Positions 33,108 to 42,500 of a stretch of 64,000 bases of DNA are shown here, one piece after another. The stretch lies in contig CAJNDT010000483.1 of the NCBI GenBank assembly GCA_905221615.1, forward strand, positions 1 through 64,000. Reading direction: 5' to 3'. The position numbers and the translations under genes were made by a program. Under the pieces are notes generated by a model. It saw nothing but the letters and a program-made list of their open reading frames with translations, was not told the DNA's origin and did not search any database. The first letter of the stretch is position 1. Each line of letters starts with the position of its first letter. Source of the DNA: Symbiodinium sp. CCMP2592 (Eukaryota; Sar; Dinophyceae; Suessiales; Symbiodiniaceae).

Positions 33108-33749
33108 ATGTATAAACATAAAAGAAAAAACGAGGGAATATTATACGAAGCACCAAATACAAGGAATAAAATAACTGATGGAATTAGGGAAGAACTAGCA
33201 GGAACTGAAACATTTTTAACTGATACTCAAGGTTTAAGACTAGCTTATGAAAATCCAGAAGGAATTTATCAAAATGGTTCTATTTTATACATAGCAGGAA
33301 CAAAAAGCGGTAGAGATGTATATGATGATTTAAAACTACCGTTGTATCAGACACAACAAACGAAAAGATACAAAGATGTTGATAAATTTATTAAAGACGG
33401 AACTATAGAGGTTGATGGTAAAAAACTTACAGGAATTACTGATATTATTAGCCATAGTCTAGGCTCAGCGGTAGGACAACAAATAAATAATGATTATGGA
33501 AATATTTTTAGAACTAGAAGTTATGGTTCACCTTTTGTTTCAAGTCAGAGACCGGAAGATACAGGCACAAATTTAAGAATAAGAAAAGCCGGCGACGTTG
33601 TTAGTATGTTTGATAAAGGTAGTATAACATTAAACAAAGGAACTTTAAACCCTTTACAAAATCATTCATATCAAGATATAGGAAACGTTCATAATAGAGA
33701 AGGCAATTTACCAATAACAAAAGAAGAGTTTATGCAACAATTTAATTAA
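33108..33749 (+). CDS. Lipase-like alpha/beta hydrolase
   Basis: A 213-residue protein. A nucleophile elbow ISHSLGSAVG (Ser117) matches the class 3 lipase G/S-H-S-L-G motif. It follows a TGITDI strand and precedes RSYGSPFVS, as in lipases. A downstream AGDVVSMFD (Asp163) and NHSYQD (His186) are placed as the other triad members. It would cut lipid esters and could help cross or leave membranes. Lipase-like proteins are known accessory proteins in this virus group. The first Gly of the elbow is Ser, which some lipases tolerate. No TCTA box upstream, only the one belonging to the divergent minor capsid gene. Confidence 0.72.
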   Translation: MYKHKRKNEGILYEAPNTRNKITDGIREELAGTETFLTDTQGLRLAYENPEGIYQNGSILYIAGTKSGRDVYDDLKLPLYQTQQTKRYKDVDKFIKDGTIEVDGKKLTGITDIISHSLGSAVGQQINNDYGNIFRTRSYGSPFVSSQRPEDTGTNLRIRKAGDVVSMFDKGSITLNKGTLNPLQNHSYQDIGNVHNREGNLPITKEEFMQQFN

Positions 33750-33753
33750 TTTC

Positions 33754-33757
33754 TCTA
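33754..33757 (+). promoter_or_regulatory. TCTA box of small basic protein gene
   Basis: TTTCTCTATTATATTAATAATG context, 11 bases before the ATG at 33769. Confidence 0.5.
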
Positions 33758-33768
33758 TTATATTAATA

Positions 33769-33960
33769 ATGTTTGGTAATAAATCTAGTAATTATGAAAA
33801 AATGGAAAAAACAAAGCCTGATAAAAAATTCAAGCAGAACAGTTATGAAGAGATACTAAAAATAGTTGATGAGGGCGGTGAAATGAAACTGAAAGAAACT
33901 ATAAACACAAATAAAGGAAAGAAAAATAATGAAAATAAAATTAAGTTTAATATTTTTTGA
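33769..33960 (+). CDS. Viral small basic protein, 63 aa
   Basis: Lys/Asn-rich short protein (KMEKTKPDKKFKQNSYEEIL..). It sits between the lipase-like and major capsid genes in the same direction with a TCTA box and short spacer, which is the main reason to believe it. Could be a small virion or DNA-binding protein. No family recognised. Confidence 0.55.
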   Translation: MFGNKSSNYEKMEKTKPDKKFKQNSYEEILKIVDEGGEMKLKETINTNKGKKNNENKIKFNIF

Positions 33961-33987
33961 TTAAATATATTATAAAAATATTAATTA

Positions 33988-33991
33988 TCTA
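33988..33991 (+). promoter_or_regulatory. TCTA box of major capsid gene
   Basis: ATTATCTAGTCTTGAATATAC context, 17 bases before the ATG at 34009. Confidence 0.55.
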
Positions 33992-34008
33992 GTCTTGAAT
34001 ATACAATT

Positions 34009-35448
34009 ATGGAAACATTCAGCCCAGAAGATATTCTTATTGATAACTTAAGCTTTAAATTGAATAAAGGTAGTTCTTATATTACTGATAGAAGAAGCGT
34101 ATCCTTCTTCCCTTCAACCTCTAACGTGTATAAACCGTCATCGGGGGCAAGAGTATTAAAATTTTCTTTAAATGGTGAAGATAATGCATGGCTAGACCCC
34201 CAAAGTGTAAGAATATGTTTTACCCTAAATAATAAAGATGGAACCAATTTTAGAAAAATTCGTCCATTATCATCTCCATATTCCTTTTTTAGAAGAATGA
34301 GAATTATTGCCGGTAGTCAGGTTGTTGAAGATTTTGATAATTATAATCGTGTTCATCATATGTTTTCTAAAATGATGTCACAAGGAGCAAGACGCGATGA
34401 AGCTAATGAAGGTTTCGGTTATAGATATGATGATGAACTTTTAACATTAGTAACAAAAGGAGGAAGTGCTTTAACCTATGAAGTCAATAGTGCTAATTGT
34501 CCAGGTTTTTATAATGAAATGACTTGCTGTTTTAAACCATTAACAGGCATATTCAGTCAATATAAATATTTACCATTGAAATACATGGGTAATTTAACTA
34601 TTGAATTAGAACTCGTGACAAATGCAACAGATTGTATTATTAATCCTAATGATTTTGATGAAAGCGACGCGAATATTAGTGCTGACATTAGAAATCGTTT
34701 TACAGTAGCAGTGGCAGGCGATGTAGGTAAGGCTACAAATACATCTATTGATTGGGAAATATCTAATCCTAGAGTAATATGTGATGTATGCACTCTTGAT
34801 AATAATTTAAATAATGAATATGTTAAACATCTTTTAGAAGGTAAAGGACTACCAATTACTTACACAACTTATATTACACAATCACAAAATATTAAGGGTT
34901 CAACTGATAATATTAGTGTTCCAGTTATTCGTTCCGTTTCTAAACTTGTAGCTTCATTTGTTACATTCTACAAATCAGGAGACCCCAGTTTTGGTTATGA
35001 ATACGCTGACAAAGAATTTTGTAGATTTTACCATCCTCATCAAGCACACAATCCTTTAGACAGTGGTATTTATGAAAAAGACCTAGATTTAGAGTTTCAA
35101 ATTCAATTAGGTTCTAAACTGTATCCAGAATATCCTTGTAATTCTATTACTCAATGCTTTTATCATTTACGAAAAGCGCTTAATTTACCTATGTTTCATC
35201 AACACAGTATGAACATTAATTTTAAACAATATCGCGACCGTCAATTTATCTTTGCTTTCTCATTTGAAAAAGTTCCAGACAGTTCATATACTGGAATTAA
35301 CACAAGAGCCGGACAACAAATGTTATTAAGAGTTAAACCAGCGGGAGCAACAATTACATCTAATAACATGCCTGATACGATGTATATAACGATGCTTTCA
35401 GAACAGATACTTGAAATTAAGGATTTAGGGCTTAAGGTGTTTGATTAA
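34009..35448 (+). CDS. Major capsid protein, double jelly-roll type
   Basis: A 479-residue protein of the size and style of Polinton-like-virus major capsid proteins, which form trimeric capsomers of an icosahedral shell. Visible features are the N-terminal SFFPSTSNVYKPSSG region, an ARVLKFSL..ENDAWLDPQSVRI-like strand pair, a FRRMRIIAGSQVVED loop, a MGNLTIELELV strand pair in the first barrel and a C-terminal QQMLLRVKPAGATI..TMYITMLSEQILEI. It has a TCTA box, sits between minor capsid and fibre genes and is intact. The fold call rests on sequence style and context rather than an alignment. Confidence 0.85.
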   Translation: METFSPEDILIDNLSFKLNKGSSYITDRRSVSFFPSTSNVYKPSSGARVLKFSLNGEDNAWLDPQSVRICFTLNNKDGTNFRKIRPLSSPYSFFRRMRIIAGSQVVEDFDNYNRVHHMFSKMMSQGARRDEANEGFGYRYDDELLTLVTKGGSALTYEVNSANCPGFYNEMTCCFKPLTGIFSQYKYLPLKYMGNLTIELELVTNATDCIINPNDFDESDANISADIRNRFTVAVAGDVGKATNTSIDWEISNPRVICDVCTLDNNLNNEYVKHLLEGKGLPITYTTYITQSQNIKGSTDNISVPVIRSVSKLVASFVTFYKSGDPSFGYEYADKEFCRFYHPHQAHNPLDSGIYEKDLDLEFQIQLGSKLYPEYPCNSITQCFYHLRKALNLPMFHQHSMNINFKQYRDRQFIFAFSFEKVPDSSYTGINTRAGQQMLLRVKPAGATITSNNMPDTMYITMLSEQILEIKDLGLKVFD

Positions 35449-35472
35449 AAATAAACATTGTTAAATTAATTA

Positions 35473-35476
35473 TCTA
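35473..35476 (+). promoter_or_regulatory. TCTA box of fibre-like gene
   Basis: TTATCTAAATTAATTTAATAATG context, 13 bases before the ATG at 35490. Confidence 0.55.
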
Positions 35477-35489
35477 AATTAATTTAATA

Positions 35490-37793
35490 ATGCCATTAAC
35501 ATTAAATAATACAAATACTTTAACAGCAGATAATATTGTAATACGTGGAACTGATTTATCGCAGATATATGCAACAAAAGCAGAATTAGGAAACAACGCA
35601 CAAATAACAGCTAACACAGACGAAATAGCAATATTAAACACAAAACAATTACAAAATTTTAATAATATTAATGCTATAACTACTGATTTAACTAACAACT
35701 ATCAATCTAACAGTGAATTAAGTAGCAACTTTTATAATAAATCAGAGATATATGCTACATTTACTCATTATTACACATCAACACAAATAGACACGAATTT
35801 AACTACTAATTACCAAAACAACACGTTATTAGCTACCAATTTTTATAATAAGGGTGAGGTAGATACATTAATAGCAGGTGCAGGAGGTGGCGGAGGCGGT
35901 GGTTACACTGATACGGAAATTGATAATTTTCTTGCATTAAAAGCAAATTTATCATTATTTACTAATAATGTGTCATTTTTTCCAGTTATAGATTTATCAC
36001 GACCTACAGTATTGCATCAAGGATTAACATTAAAAAATTCAACTGTAAATATTGAACCGTTAAAAGGAGTTTTATTTAGTAATCAATTTGGAGCAGAGAC
36101 AGATAGAGATGTAGCAGTATTCAGAAATCAAACAAATTATATAACTTTGAAAGGAAATAAAATTATATCAAATGCTACATCAGATGATAGTATTGTAGAT
36201 TTAGTTTTAAACCCGTCAGGAAATGTTAATATAACTAATGATTTATCCGTATCTAACATAACAACAGATAGTATTAATTTAACAAATAATATTAATATTG
36301 GAGGTAATATTGAATTAACTGATGCTAATACAACTGTAGAAAGATATACTAACGTTACAAAATCTAATGTATCAATGGATTTAAGAACAGACCAACAAGC
36401 AATGAGGTTAATGTTAGGAGCTTCAACAGATGTTGATACTAATACTTTTATTGAATGTAATAGTTCAACAGGAGGAACAACATTTTTTAAACCAACTTAT
36501 TTTAAAGATACAGTAAATTATGAAAATGATACTGCTAATATTTCTAATGCTTCAGGACTAACATTATACAAAGATACAACCGATGCTAGCGGTGTTTTAA
36601 CAGTTAAGAACGCACAAGGATATATAACATTTAATTCTTTTAATATAAATGCATATAATACAAGTAACGATAGCGCTTCGTTATTATTATTGAATACAGC
36701 TAACGGAAATGGATGTTATTGTTTAAGTATGGGTATTGGAGCTATAGCAGGAGGAAATAAACTAAATGTAGGTGGTGGTAATAGTAACTTTGGTGGAACA
36801 GCAACATTTCAAAATACATCAACATTTAATAACAACGTTCATATAAATAGTAGAGGTAGACTATTTCAAAGAGCAGACGCTAATAATTCATTGAATGTTA
36901 TATCCACGAATGAAATTAATTTTTCACTACAAAGTAATAGAGACAGTGACCCGACGACAGGAACAATAGCATTACAATTAAATGATAATCCAGCAGGTAT
37001 TACAATGAATAGAGCAGTTGTTAATAATCAAACGTTTAACAGTATCGGAGACATAACAGCGGAAGCGAATTTAAGAGTATGGGGAGAATTATTTTTTCAA
37101 CATTCATCAGGTATTAAAGAAACTTTAAACGGCAGTGATTATGATTTAGATATTAGAAATGGAGACCCTCAAAGAGCAATTAATTTTATTGTAGGAACGA
37201 TAGGAAGCATACCCGAAATATCAGTAAGTGAAGCTAATGTTAATCTATTAGGACATTTAGATTTTACACATCAAACAGTTTCAACGAGTGAACGTGTAAT
37301 TATAGATAATCCAGATGCTGATGGATTAATATTTTTATCAATAAATGGTTCTAATATATGTGAAGTATCAAGCACGGGCTTACATGTAAATGGAACTGCT
37401 ACAGAAACATCAGACGAAAGACTTAAAGAAAATATAAAGGAAATAAGTAGTAAAAAATGTTATGACATCGTTAAATACATTAAACCGAAAGAATTTAATT
37501 TTAAAGGTAAGGAAGAACGAGAAATAGGATTTATAGCTCAGGATGTGCCTAATTCAAAAATGCCTAAACACTGGTCAAAAATGGTAATGAAAGATAGCGA
37601 TGATGACTATTTAAGATTAAATTATATTAAAATGAATGTTGTATTATGGTCGTCCGTCCAAGAACTTATGAAAGAAGTTGATGATTTAAAGAAAGAAATA
37701 AAGAAGTTGAAAAAAGATGATAATAACAGTGATAGCTCACCAAAAGCAAAATCAAAAGCAAAAGCTAAGCCAAAAGCAAAAAGTAAAAACTAA
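35490..37793 (+). CDS. Fibre-like protein with C-terminal S74 self-cleaving chaperone
   Basis: A 767-residue protein. Residues about 25-130 contain tail-fibre-like repeats (YATKAELG, FYNKSEIYATF, YTSTQIDTNL, FYNKGEVDTLI). A Gly-rich hinge (AGAGGGGGGG) follows, then a long Asn/Thr-rich beta region to about 635. At 640 TSDERLKENI starts an S74 intramolecular chaperone domain, which trimerises the fibre and then cuts itself off. Ser641 and Lys645 are the expected catalytic dyad. A coiled coil (720-743) and a Lys/Ala tail end the protein. It would form a receptor-binding spike. Its stop lies one base from that of the convergent ATPase gene. Confidence 0.85.
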   Translation: MPLTLNNTNTLTADNIVIRGTDLSQIYATKAELGNNAQITANTDEIAILNTKQLQNFNNINAITTDLTNNYQSNSELSSNFYNKSEIYATFTHYYTSTQIDTNLTTNYQNNTLLATNFYNKGEVDTLIAGAGGGGGGGYTDTEIDNFLALKANLSLFTNNVSFFPVIDLSRPTVLHQGLTLKNSTVNIEPLKGVLFSNQFGAETDRDVAVFRNQTNYITLKGNKIISNATSDDSIVDLVLNPSGNVNITNDLSVSNITTDSINLTNNINIGGNIELTDANTTVERYTNVTKSNVSMDLRTDQQAMRLMLGASTDVDTNTFIECNSSTGGTTFFKPTYFKDTVNYENDTANISNASGLTLYKDTTDASGVLTVKNAQGYITFNSFNINAYNTSNDSASLLLLNTANGNGCYCLSMGIGAIAGGNKLNVGGGNSNFGGTATFQNTSTFNNNVHINSRGRLFQRADANNSLNVISTNEINFSLQSNRDSDPTTGTIALQLNDNPAGITMNRAVVNNQTFNSIGDITAEANLRVWGELFFQHSSGIKETLNGSDYDLDIRNGDPQRAINFIVGTIGSIPEISVSEANVNLLGHLDFTHQTVSTSERVIIDNPDADGLIFLSINGSNICEVSSTGLHVNGTATETSDERLKENIKEISSKKCYDIVKYIKPKEFNFKGKEEREIGFIAQDVPNSKMPKHWSKMVMKDSDDDYLRLNYIKMNVVLWSSVQELMKEVDDLKKEIKKLKKDDNNSDSSPKAKSKAKAKPKAKSKN

Positions 37794-37794
37794 T

Positions 37795-38586
37795 TTAATC
37801 AATTACTAATTTAGCATCAAACCGTTTATAAAACATATCATTAACATCACCTTTCATTAGATTAATAAATAAAAAGCTGTATGGTTCTTCTGTTGCTATA
37901 TTATACACTTCTAATAATAATTTCTTTGCTTCTGCAAGGTTTTTATTATCTGCTACACTTGATTTTTTAATCAATACCGCGCTTAATTCTTCAACCATTG
38001 TCTCTATTTCCTTGTAGTTCCTCAATCTAAAAAAGAATAACTGACGGCTATTTACACGAATAATTGGAGATAAAGCATTAAACTTCTGTGTTGATGTTAT
38101 AATATTTATTGCATTATGTCTACCTCTGACATACAACTGATTTAATAAGGGTGAGTTTCTTGAAAAAGCTTTACTGTCTGCAAAATCATCAACAATTATC
38201 AGTATTGAATGCAATTTATTATGGTCATTCTTTTTCTGATATTCTATTACCTTGTGTTGTCTACTTATTACAGATTCTAGTTCTTCTGGTATGTAATCAT
38301 CAAAGAAGCATTTTTCCTTTTCTGTATCAACCTTTAAATTATCTTGAATATATTTTTTAACTGGTGACCAATTACTATCAACTGAAATTGAAGGTGACCA
38401 AATGTATATTCTAGCAAAAACATCACGGTAAATATCTAATATCATTGATTGTAATAATATACCTTTTCCTGAACCGCTAGGACCTACAATTATTTGACTA
38501 AACGGTAGTCTCGGTGCTACTTCATATTTAGATTGTTTGAACTCATATTCTTTAACATTAATAGGCTTTACTAATGGAGTATTCAT
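37795..38586 (-). CDS. FtsK/HerA-type DNA packaging ATPase
   Basis: A 263-residue P-loop ATPase. Walker A is GPSGSGKG at 35-42 (Lys41) and Walker B is IIVDDF at 130-135 (Asp133, Asp134). The N-terminal PLVKPI..RLPFSQIIVGPSGSGKG layout and a later STQKF..RVNSRQLFFFR segment match the A32-like genome-packaging ATPases of Polintons, virophages and large DNA viruses. The protein pumps the viral genome into the capsid. Length is normal. It has a TCTA box 11 bases upstream and converges on the fibre gene. Confidence 0.92.
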   Translation of the reverse strand: MNTPLVKPINVKEYEFKQSKYEVAPRLPFSQIIVGPSGSGKGILLQSMILDIYRDVFARIYIWSPSISVDSNWSPVKKYIQDNLKVDTEKEKCFFDDYIPEELESVISRQHKVIEYQKKNDHNKLHSILIIVDDFADSKAFSRNSPLLNQLYVRGRHNAINIITSTQKFNALSPIIRVNSRQLFFFRLRNYKEIETMVEELSAVLIKKSSVADNKNLAEAKKLLLEVYNIATEEPYSFLFINLMKGDVNDMFYKRFDAKLVID

Positions 38587-38596
38587 TAATAATATT

Positions 38597-38600
38597 TAGA
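38597..38600 (-). promoter_or_regulatory. TCTA box of packaging ATPase gene
   Basis: Minus-strand AATTTCTAAATATTATTAATG, nearly the same as the integrase and DUF5754-like gene starts. Confidence 0.6.
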
Positions 38601-38835
38601 AATTAATTTCTATTTAATTATTGATAATATTATGAGTAATATATCCATAAAATCCCCTTACTACGTCCCCGTAATAATTCTAAATTGTTGTAAATACTTA
38701 CAAATACCATAAGCGTAGAACAGAGTAAGACATTACAACACGAATTAAAGAATTCGTTTGTTATGGAGAAGAGAACCCCTATAGTAGCAAGTTTAAAAAA
38801 CATATTATTAATATTTATTTCTAAATGTTAATAAT
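38601..38835. other. Divergent promoter region with hairpin
   Basis: The 249-base gap between the divergent ATPase and DUF5754-like genes is longer than other viral gaps. It has a perfect stem ACGAATT (38740-38746), loop AAAG, AATTCGT (38751-38757), and a 26-codon plus-strand frame from 38632 (MSNISIKSPYYVPV...). Neither is firmly functional. Confidence 0.4.
38820..38823 (+). promoter_or_regulatory. TCTA box of DUF5754-like gene
   Basis: TATTTCTAAATGTTAATAATATG context, 12 bases before the ATG at 38836. Confidence 0.6.
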
Positions 38836-39144
38836 ATGCCTGACGATATTATACAAAAATCTAGTTCTAAAGGTAAAAAATATGATGCGGTTATAACAAA
38901 TAAAGAAGGAAAGACCAAAACTGTTTCATTTGGAGCTAAAGGTTACAGCGATTTTACAAAACATAAGGATGAAGAAAGAAAAGAAAGATATATAGCGAGA
39001 CATAAAGTTAATCAAGACTGGAAGGATTATGAAACTGCTGGAATGTGGGCAAAAAATATATTATGGAATAAACCAACGATAGAAGCATCCATAAGAGATA
39101 CTGACAAAAGATTTAAAAATTTGAAAATTAAAAATAATATATAA
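38836..39144 (+). CDS. DUF5754-like viral protein
   Basis: A 102-residue protein with the pattern SSSKGKKYDAVITNKEGKT.., VSFGAKGYSDFTKHKDEERK, RYIARH and GMWAKNILWNKPTIEASI. I recognise this as a small family shared by large DNA viruses and Polinton-like viruses and, from memory, place it in DUF5754. Function unknown. It has the TCTA box, so probably late. Confidence 0.75.
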   Translation: MPDDIIQKSSSKGKKYDAVITNKEGKTKTVSFGAKGYSDFTKHKDEERKERYIARHKVNQDWKDYETAGMWAKNILWNKPTIEASIRDTDKRFKNLKIKNNI

Positions 39145-39167
39145 AAATTTTAATATAAAAATTTTAA

Positions 39168-39171
39168 TCTA
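39168..39171 (+). promoter_or_regulatory. TCTA box of 89-aa protein gene
   Basis: TTTTAATCTAAAACTTTTTAT context, 11 bases before the ATG at 39183. Confidence 0.5.
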
Positions 39172-39182
39172 AAACTTTTTAT

Positions 39183-39452
39183 ATGGAACAAAAAGTAGAT
39201 TTGAACATGGTATGTTTAAGAGAAGAACTTGTAGAAGGAATGCAACAAATTTTTCATAAATTAGGAGAGATAGAAGATAGATTAATAGAAAAAACAAAAA
39301 TATATAATAAACCATCACCGGATAAAGATGTTTCTTATCAAAATAAAAGAAATACTTATCTAGCTAAGTTGAACAATAATGAAATCTTATATCCTAAAAG
39401 TAGCACTCTTGAGTATTATAAGATAAAGAAAGAAAACGACAAATATTTTTGA
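39183..39452 (+). CDS. Viral small helical protein, 89 aa
   Basis: An N-terminal helix with heptad-like pattern (LREELVEGMQQIFHKLGEIEDRLIEK, residues 12-38) suggests a short coiled coil. The C-terminal half is polar. It follows the DUF5754-like gene in the same direction with its own TCTA box. No family recognised. Confidence 0.6.
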   Translation: MEQKVDLNMVCLREELVEGMQQIFHKLGEIEDRLIEKTKIYNKPSPDKDVSYQNKRNTYLAKLNNNEILYPKSSTLEYYKIKKENDKYF

Positions 39453-39513
39453 TTTATTTTAATAGTATTTCTATTAAAATTAATCCTTTAAATATCTTTT
39501 ATTCTAAAGTTTA

Positions 39514-42500
39514 TTATTTAATTGAATAATGTCCATAAGGTAAACTTCTTACACTATCTAAATAGTAGCGCTTATTGTCGTAGGAAGATAAAGCTTGTTT
39601 AGTCTGTTTTATAGAATATATTTGATGTTGTTTGCTTCTTATACTGTTAAAAGTTACAGTATCACATTCATTATTATTCAATGTTTCTAAATACTTAACA
39701 AAATTTAATTCTTTCTTTACTTTATGTTTAACAATACCTTTTGATTTCTTTTCTTCTTTGTCTTGTTTATAAACTTTGAAGGAATAGCTTTTAGGCTTTA
39801 ATCCTATAAAGTGTGTTATTATTTTTCCGTCTACTTCATCCTTAAATTTACCAAGAACCTTTTTATTAATCGGGTCATAACATTTGTGTTCTTTATCATA
39901 ACCGCTAAAGTCCATATGCTTACTTATATCCTTAAAATCTTCATATATGTCATCAGTTTTTATGTGTGTTACAAAACTATCTGTATCAGTATATATTAAA
40001 CGAATGTTATCTTTATACTTCTCTTTTAAAACATCATAATAAAACTTATACATATGTAACTTACTTAAATCTAATATACTAACTCCTACATATATAGGTT
40101 TGTTTAATTTAACCGTGTTCTTTATCTTTTCAACTCCTACTAAGTTTTCATTAATGATGTGTCTGTATTTATAACAAGGGTCATTAACTACCTTTTGAAA
40201 ACGTTCGGGTGTATCAACTAATTCAAAGTTAATGTGTTCCCTTACATTTTCCATCGTTTTTCCGTATACCGCATTATTCATTAATTTATACATATCTTTC
40301 TCAAAGTCGCTAGTTGCTTGTTTTCTTTTATCAGTGTTAAAATCAATCCATGGTTTCAACCATGCTTTTTGTTTAAAACGAATTGTTTTATTTACCTTCT
40401 TTAGTTTCATTCCTTGTTGTAAATAATATTTTAATATCTTTATATTTAATACATAATTCTGTTTATCATTAACATTTAATATAAGTTTTTTGGTTTTCTC
40501 ATCTTTTGGTTCTTTATTATAGTTATATGATTTATATATTTTCTTCTGCGTTGCACTTAACATATCAGCGCTTACATTCATAATTTCAGGGGCTAGCGGG
40601 TAGTCACTATGATAATCATGTATATTATCAGGATACTCTAAGTCAACATCCATAATATAACCTACTCCTAAGTCTTCATATTCCATTATATCATTAAGTT
40701 CCATTTTATAATCAATGAATTCAAGGTCTTTATATGGTAATTTTTGACACATTGCTAAACCATATAAGTTATTTGCATCAAGATAATTTATGTATGAAGA
40801 AGGTTTATTTTCATCATATAATTCATTCATATATTTATTATTGGCTTCTGCTTTTCTATTAGATACTTGGCACATACCACCACGAAGTCCTCGCTCAACC
40901 ATTTTATACATATCCTCATTATATATTAAATCTAAAGTTATACTAGTTTTTAATAACATAGCATCCCAAGCAAAATTAGGTAATGTAAAATAATGAGCAG
41001 GGTCTAAATCATAATCTTTTAAACATTGAGTTCTAAAATTTTCAAAAACATCTGTTAATAACAACACATCAGTTTTTAAATACAAGTCATGATATTCACC
41101 TAAGTTTTTAATGTTAAAATGCTTCCATATATGAGTTGCCCTTGTATAATCTTCATCTGTAATATCTTCTTCAACTAACTGACTAAAGAATTCTTTTTTA
41201 CTTGGTAGTTCTGTTTCATTGAACTTGTTAAAGTCATTCATGTAGTCATAAGGATAAATACCCTTATCCGTTAGTAAATCTAAATCATAATCATCTTTTA
41301 CATATTCACTCATCTTACTATATTTAAAATGCTTTGTCCAGTCAGGTCTTTTTTCATTATTCTCATATTTAGTTAGTTTAACTAGCTTATCTAACGATGA
41401 AGATAAGAAACTAAAACTATCTTTAAATTCAATTTGTTTAATTGAAAAGGTAACAAATTTCTCACTATTCTGCGCTATTACATTTATATCGTCTTTTTCA
41501 CTATTCAACTTATCAAGATTAGATATAATTAAATGAGCATCATAATTTTTAAGGTTATGGAAGAATACGGGTATTTTAAAGTATCTAAAACTAAAATCTA
41601 AATTACATTTGTTATGAGCACAACCTCTATATTTACCAGTAAAATGACAGTGGTCACGAACCTTCTGTTTATCTTTCGTATCATTAAATGAACCTCCACA
41701 AATATGACACTTTTTACATTCTCTAAATTGTTTTTCTTCTTCATCTGTTAATTTTTCCATGGGTAAAGGGTTATTCATTTTTTCCATAATATCAACTCTT
41801 ATTTCATTCATTTTATTGCAAAATACATTCATACAATCCTCACCTCTGTATAAATAAGGCTTAACTTCATCTGTAATAGAATTAACAACATTTAACATAA
41901 ATCCTGACGGCTTATGATTTTGGTACGCCCCTTTTAATCCTTCATTTGATAAAGTTGTTAAACATTCAAAATCACCATAAATAACATATGGACATCTCAA
42001 CTTTTTATAATGGTTTTTAAAGAACATTTTTTCATTACTTTCGGGCATCTCTGTTTTTTGAACCTCGTTAGCCATACAACCTTTAGTAAGATGAGTATGC
42101 AATAAGTTTTCTTTCGTAAATCCTTTTTGACAATAATGACAATAAAATTGTTTATTTGTTTTTTTATTTGTTTGTCCTCCTAAAAGTCTAGAATAGTCTT
42201 TAATAAAAACATAATGGCTTCCCTCATCATCATCAAGACGAAGAAGGTTAACATGACATATAGGTTCGGTTATTTTTGTAACTCTATCTACTCGTATTTT
42301 TTGATTATCTACTATATAAACATTTATTGAAATTTTCTGTTTATTTATTTGTTCAAAATAATCAATATCCTCATTTGAAGCTGGAAAATTAACACCTTCC
42401 CATTTAATTATACTATCATTTTCAAAAGGTTTATATTTACATATTCTACATGGATGGTCTTTTTTATATACTTCAAAAAATTTACATAAAACACAATATT

